Source: Cyathus striatus (lineage: Eukaryota > Basidiomycota > Agaricomycetes > Agaricales > Nidulariaceae). From it: 64,000 bases of DNA. This document shows, piece by piece, positions 59,301-64,000 of the stretch. The stretch is taken from contig JAOVFP010000008.1 of assembly GCA_025738555.1 (NCBI GenBank), positions 3,224,001 to 3,288,000 of the forward strand. Direction: 5' to 3'. Within the stretch, counting starts at the first letter, position 1, and each line of letters starts with the position of its first letter. Both the position numbers and the translations under genes were made by a program. The notes below the pieces were generated by a model, which was not told the DNA's origin, ran no database searches, and saw only the letters and a list, made by a program, of their open reading frames with translations.

Positions 59301-59897
59301 GATGAAGTACTATCCGCACAAATTAAATATAATAGCATAATATCATGCGTTTACAAATTTTGAGCGCACTACGCCGGCTTGTAGACAAAAAATTAAGACA
59401 TTTCAAAGGCACTAGCATTCTGTTGTGTATTTAAACGGAATGTGCAAGCGGAGAGAGAGCATATGTATGGTATATTACTCCTACCAACATTAACACGGAC
59501 ATATAATGATATTACTACGTTGAAACATCTATGTAGCGATTAAGATGGTGATATCACATCCGTTGCTATAGAGTTGCTTCTCTCAAGCTATGTATGTATA
59601 TTCCTGACTGACACTTCAGCATATCAAAAATATTTATAGAGTACATGGAGGACACTTCTCGCAAAGCTACATAATCGAAATTAATTATGGCACTAAGTCT
59701 ACTGTATCGCGTAATGCAAAGATTGACTGAAAAGCAAATGTCAAAAATAGGAACCCCTACGATAGATAGGTATGTAATAGGATCAATTTATGGAGAAAAA
59801 ATGAAATAATACAGGGGGTTTTCGCAATTACGACGCCCCAAAGTTGCGACACAACCTAATTACGACTACGACGAACCCTCCCACACTTGGAACTTCA
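56379..59897. mobile_element. Cluster bounded by long inverted repeats with TA target duplication
   Basis: Left end TGAAGTTCCAAGTGTGG (56379) and right end CCACACTTGGAACTTCA (ending 59897), each flanked by TA. Inverted-repeat similarity extends roughly 80 bp strongly and about 300 bp weakly. Two more end-copies abut inside at about 58265-58507 (inverted) and 58508-58830 (direct), so at least two related elements are nested or fused. No transposase ORF. TA duplication suggests a Tc1/mariner-type or similar mobiliser. Confidence 0.7.
56687..57422. mobile_element. 736-bp MITE with ACT target duplication
   Basis: Ends GGGTGACTTTCCGTAGGAA and its complement TTCCTATGGAAAGTCACCC (one mismatch), with further inverted similarity (AATAGAT, ATTTGAATAGATC). 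Flanked by ACT at 56684-56686 and 57423-57425. A 3-bp duplication is typical of PIF/Harbinger-type elements. Inserted within the larger inverted-repeat cluster. Confidence 0.8.
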
Positions 59898-59937
59898 TAA
59901 ATATGTACATATGTAAAGATCATGAAACTATTAATTA

Positions 59938-60708
59938 CTACGTGGACGATCGAATACGACGTTTGGATAGGCTGCGCAGAAGCTTAGTAGCATTGTCCTT
60001 TCCCACCATTTGCTCCAGAGCTTTATACAGTGGGCTATCTCTATCAACTTTTTTTATCCCCATAATGATGAGGATGTCACTAATCGTGGAAGTCAATGAC
60101 GGCGAGGCGCTAGGCATCTTCCAGCTCCTGGATGAACAGCTACCAAAGAGAAGTTCCTCGATATCTTCCTTAGAGCCCTTGTAGCCAGCTTGATTCTTCA
60201 AAGTGGTCAAACAAGCATGACCGTGTGGATTTAAGCCGTTGTTGTCAAAGGCTTCTCTGTTATCCCCCCACCATTCGCTCCTATCTACGTGATCATCCAA
60301 CCCGGTGATGACAATGACAATGCGAACTTTATCCTTGCAGATAACACTGCAGAGCAATTTATAATTTCTCGTAAAAGTGTCAGTAATTCGAGGCCGCATG
60401 ACCAGGACGAGCAGATTGACGCCACAGGAATCAGTGGAAAGAGATGAGATGAGATTGAGCAGAATTTCGATTGCACGTGTCGCATTCACAGTCCCAGCTG
60501 CTCCTTCATTCAGTCCAGGAGTGTCCCACAGGTTAAACTTTTTCCCGCGTATCGTTTTACAATGAATCTCCGCAGCAGTCGTGACGCCGACGGCATGATT
60601 GGCTACTTTAGCATGAGTGTCGCCGGAATCCCCTGGAAGCATATTGATGACCGAACTCTTTCCGGCCCCGGTCTCGCCAAAAATTATGACGTTAGGGATG
60701 TCGGCCAT
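59938..60708 (-). CDS. AIG1-like GTPase, single G domain
   Basis: Intron-free, 256 aa. P-loop GETGAGKS at residue 11, DTPGLNEGAAGT (G3), TGLD in place of NKxD, followed by EWWGDNREAF and GHACLTTL, the same pattern as the larger GTPase upstream. The C-terminal part is helical with a hydrophobic segment (LTSTISDILIIMGI) and a basic end (LLRSLSKRRIRSS). Probably a GTP-binding signalling or membrane-associated protein; function in fungi is unknown. Its stop is only about 40 bp from the end of the inverted-repeat cluster. Confidence 0.85.
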   Translation of the reverse strand: MADIPNVIIFGETGAGKSSVINMLPGDSGDTHAKVANHAVGVTTAAEIHCKTIRGKKFNLWDTPGLNEGAAGTVNATRAIEILLNLISSLSTDSCGVNLLVLVMRPRITDTFTRNYKLLCSVICKDKVRIVIVITGLDDHVDRSEWWGDNREAFDNNGLNPHGHACLTTLKNQAGYKGSKEDIEELLFGSCSSRSWKMPSASPSLTSTISDILIIMGIKKVDRDSPLYKALEQMVGKDNATKLLRSLSKRRIRSST

Positions 60709-63525
60709 GTCAGTTGGCTACAAGGAGCGTTATAACATAACGATACGACCTGATTAACATTCTCACCTCAAGGCTCGCGTCCTAGGAATTTGCGAAGTTT
60801 CCTGACTGAAGGTTATATTGTAGGGAGGATTTGTTGGACGTTGCTCCTTTACCCCATTACTTCGTTTTTATGCTAAGGGATTTATTGGCACTTAAAATTT
60901 ACTGGTGTTTGTAATGCAGCTTTCGTATACAATTTAATTGATCGACTGCTGCAGCACATGTTCACGATTAAGTTTCAAATTGTTAGATCCGTGTTGGACA
61001 TATGGTAGACACAATGTCACCAAATAACCTTCGGTATCATAACACGAGTTTGGGGAATGTTTTCAACGTGTGTGAAGGTCGCAAAGAAGACCTGGTCAGT
61101 GGTGACCATGTAGCAGGGAGGCGTGACCTAAACCTATATGGACCCCCCCCAAATTACCGGGCTGAGGTGCCTTAAATTTACCGAAGAAAATCTTCAACAG
61201 CTCAAGAAAAGAGTGATTACAAAGTGAACGTGCCGTCGACATGGTCTCAACCCGACAAGCAAATACATGCGGCATGCATGCTGTCCGATATATAAGTATC
61301 GTTATTAAATGGAAGCCATTTGCCTTCACATTCGTCAAATCGTAGAAATCACTTGCGTATTGATGTATAGAGTAATGACATGCTGCCCGCCTTGCTTTAT
61401 AAACGTGGACGTGGGGTAACCATTGCTGGACTTATCATATCGTATCCATGTTCATTTTCTTCTGAATTTCAGTGTGATCAATATGAAGATGCAAAGCAGC
61501 ACCTCAGACAAATGCAGATCTTTCCTGAACATAGAAAAGCTAATCATCAATGTGAATTCCAACTATGGTCTCAAATAACGACGTAGATGCTGAGAAATCT
61601 ATATAAATCGGGGAAGGTGTGATTACAAGGCCAACAACACATGCTGTATAGATGTGTTCCGGTATATATACGTTTCCCTGCATGTGACCATCATCGAAAC
61701 TTTTAGAATTAAGGAAACTCAGTGGCTTTAGACATGCATACGTGCACCGCCATTTATGTCAACGTACAGTATGATGACAGGTCGATTCAGAAACGTATGT
61801 CTTGATTCCTGAACGTAGTTGGGCAAATAATCAATCCGAATTCCAATTATGGTTGCCGTACATACCCATACCAGCTTTCGAAAACTGCGGTGTATTAGTT
61901 GATCATATCTGTCTACATTTTTTCTGGGGAGATGCAGTTTGATTAATGTGAAAGTACAGAAATGCGAAAGTTACATGAAATCTAGTAGCAATCCAGTACG
62001 AAACGAAGTTTTATTGTATACCTCTCAAGGGCTGAGTGCCTAGCTTTTCATAGGATGACTCTAGGCATTCTTCGGCCAAATCCTGTGTAAACGTCATTAT
62101 CTCATACCATATTGCTGCGACGAATCACGATACTTCACGATCGAATGCTGGGAAAGAATAGCAGGTGACACTCTCTGACTCTTAAACATCCAAGCGTGTT
62201 TGTAAGTTTTGATTTTATTTTCTTGTTCGACGAACAAAATACTGCATTAAACACTTCCATTGATTGGTTGGGTGCAAGCCGGTATTTTCTAACATTGAGT
62301 CACTTTTGTAGTCACCAACTTGGAGGCGTTGAAGTGCCTATTTCCTCACTGCTACTCACCGTTTCTGACTCTTCGTTATACCGCGCTATATGTGGATAAT
62401 GGCAGTGTTTTCTGCGTGGAAAGTACCATATGATTAGATTCAAGCGGCGTGTGTTTAGCCATCCCGATATGAATCATTCCACCTCTCCCAGGCAGATTAA
62501 GAGGAGCTAAGATATCTCTAAGGGATAGTGGAAATAGAGACATGCTGCGTATAAGCAGTTCAGAATGTTCAATAATGTCCGCACGAGTGGTGCAGCCCTA
62601 AGTACACATCATCATGGCCTTTGCGGTTTTCCCATGGTTGAAATATTCCTACAGTTGTGCCCTCTCGTATTTTGTTGAGACCTGAGTCCCTGCATCGAGG
62701 TTCGCAATTAAGTGGTAGCCACTTGACCATATCTCCGATGATTTTGTGCAAGAAAAGTAGGTGTTTATCGGTGACGAATTAGTACAACGCATGATGTCGA
62801 CTGAATACCAATGTGTCGCCATGAGCATTTAATTAGTAAATGGTGTGTTAGACATACATATGGTAGTAAATATATCCTTGTTTAGACTGCACGCAGCGTG
62901 TAATCGGTTTTCCCGAGAGGTGTCAATCGAAGGTTTCTTTATGAATCTCTCGTTCCTTGAATAGCTGTTCATCTTGCTTTTGTAATGGGTCGAATAACGG
63001 AAATATGTTGATTAACCAAGAAGATATCGAACAACCTCTCAGTGACCTGCATGGTTAATGACATCTTCATATTTTGAGGGTTAAAAAGGATCGGAAAGAA
63101 GAAAGAGGCGACGCTGGAACATCTGAAGAGTATGTTTTGAGACAATGACGCAGATGAAAAGCCAAGCCCAAGATTTGATCGCTTTCGAGACAGTTCCGTA
63201 CTCGATCGAAATGGTTGCCCGTGTTCTCTTTATATGTGTCTCGGGGATTCTTCGTAGGGCTTTGCTCATATCTCTAATCCCTAAAACTTGTGTTCTCATT
63301 AACAATGCATTTCAAGCCTCAGGTGCATGATGAGATCGTAGGTAAAGACGTGAGATCACCATTATGCTCCTATATGTTTCTTTTGCACCTAGGTATCATG
63401 ATGTTCCGTTCGTTCAAAAGATTGATCTGCCTTGAGTCTTGATCAGGCTGGCTGGAAGCGTAGGCACATGTTGTGAGTCTGACAAGGCCTAGGTAGTTTA
63501 AGCTCCGCTGGAAAATGAATGTCAC
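60709..63525. other. 2.8 kb without a convincing gene
   Basis: Short ORFs only. An imperfect direct repeat (TTCCTGAAC... AATCAAT... GAATTCCAA) occurs near 61520 and 61805. Confidence 0.4.
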
Positions 63526-63630
63526 CTTGCAGCGATCCGCGTCTTTCCTCTTCCGTTTGGTTTTGGCCTTCACAAGCTTCACTGTTGCCTTGTCCTCTCC
63601 TCCGTCTTCTCGACATCTCTTCCTACCCAT
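63526..63630 (-). CDS. Possible first exon of a basic nuclear protein
   Basis: 35 codons, MGRKRCREDGGEDK...KAKTKRKRKDADRCK, followed by a GT donor in phase. Very basic, resembling a nuclear-localisation segment. No following exon was identified, so this is only a possibility. Confidence 0.25.
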
Positions 63631-64000
63631 GAAGAAACAGGAAGTTGATAGTACTGGGAAGCGCTGGGTCACCAGACCAACTAGTACACTTGTCACTTCA
63701 CATTGTCCCCAGTGTATGTGAATCGTGATTATACACTTTATATTGAACGAGAACTCTATTTCAATCTCTTAGATATGCACCCTGTGATTTCCCAGTGCCG
63801 TCATTCACTCAGCGATCTATTCAACCTCCCCACCAACCAGCAATGTCCTCAAACCAACTCAACACACCTGCCCAAACACTCTGCCATATTGGGGACTATC
63901 CTATTCATCCTTGATCTAGGCGTGGCCGTTCAATCACTCGTGTTCCATACCAGTGTAGAAATGCCCTATGCCCAACCTCGTCGGAAAGGGCGAACGCCCA

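Noticed and set aside
1..64000. CRISPR array or bacterial-style operon
   Set aside because: No regularly spaced short repeats; introns and gene families are clearly fungal nuclear.

Overview
The window looks like a piece of a mushroom-forming basidiomycete genome (Agaricomycetes). Introns are about 50-75 nt and almost all GT-AG. The gene families are typical of the group: F-box and BTB proteins, a class II heme peroxidase, AIG1-like GTPases, a tandem S10 carboxypeptidase array and DNA breaking-rejoining enzymes. The clearest clue is a cytoplasmic dynein heavy chain gene that holds only the N-terminal tail; dynein heavy chain split into two genes is known from Agaricomycetes. The class II peroxidase fits a plant-litter or wood-associated lineage.

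Layout. 1-6.1 kb: CpG-poor transposon debris (hAT transposase pseudogene, a remnant gene cut by a solo LTR). 7.7-11.3 kb: F-box gene (+) and a double-BTB gene (-) with one frame break. 11.5-13.5 kb: a non-coding element ending in a palindrome. 15.2-20.0 kb: a tRNA-Glu and two tandem NAD(P)-dependent reductase genes, the first carrying a 1.1 kb inverted-repeat element inside intron 2. 20.1-21.2 kb: a 5'-truncated multi-pass membrane protein gene. 21.2-25.4 kb: a second palindrome-ended segment with a dead tyrosine recombinase and an LTR nested in an LTR. 26.8-28.4 kb: class II peroxidase. 28.6-35.8 kb: one carboxypeptidase fragment and three full S10 carboxypeptidase genes, all minus strand. 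37.1-39.0 kb: divergent MED21 and RTF2 housekeeping genes. 39.0-47.7 kb: gene-poor, with repeat copies, an intron-bearing tRNA-like gene and small doubtful ORFs. 47.9-52.6 kb: dynein heavy chain tail gene (13 exons, 1354 aa). 54.1-60.7 kb: two AIG1-like GTPases separated by a cluster of nested inverted-repeat elements. 60.7-64 kb: nothing convincing.

How it fits together. Housekeeping genes (MED21, RTF2, dynein tail, tRNAs) alternate with family-expanded, fast-evolving genes (reductases, carboxypeptidases, GTPases, F-box, BTB) and transposons. The peroxidase and the secreted carboxypeptidases are plausible extracellular nutrition enzymes. The two largest transposon pseudogenes show C-to-T decay at CpG, as expected of cytosine-methylated repeats. 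Exon joins below were worked out by hand: the reductase, peroxidase, first carboxypeptidase, MED21, RTF2 and dynein models were checked for phase at every junction; other multi-exon models were checked only in part.
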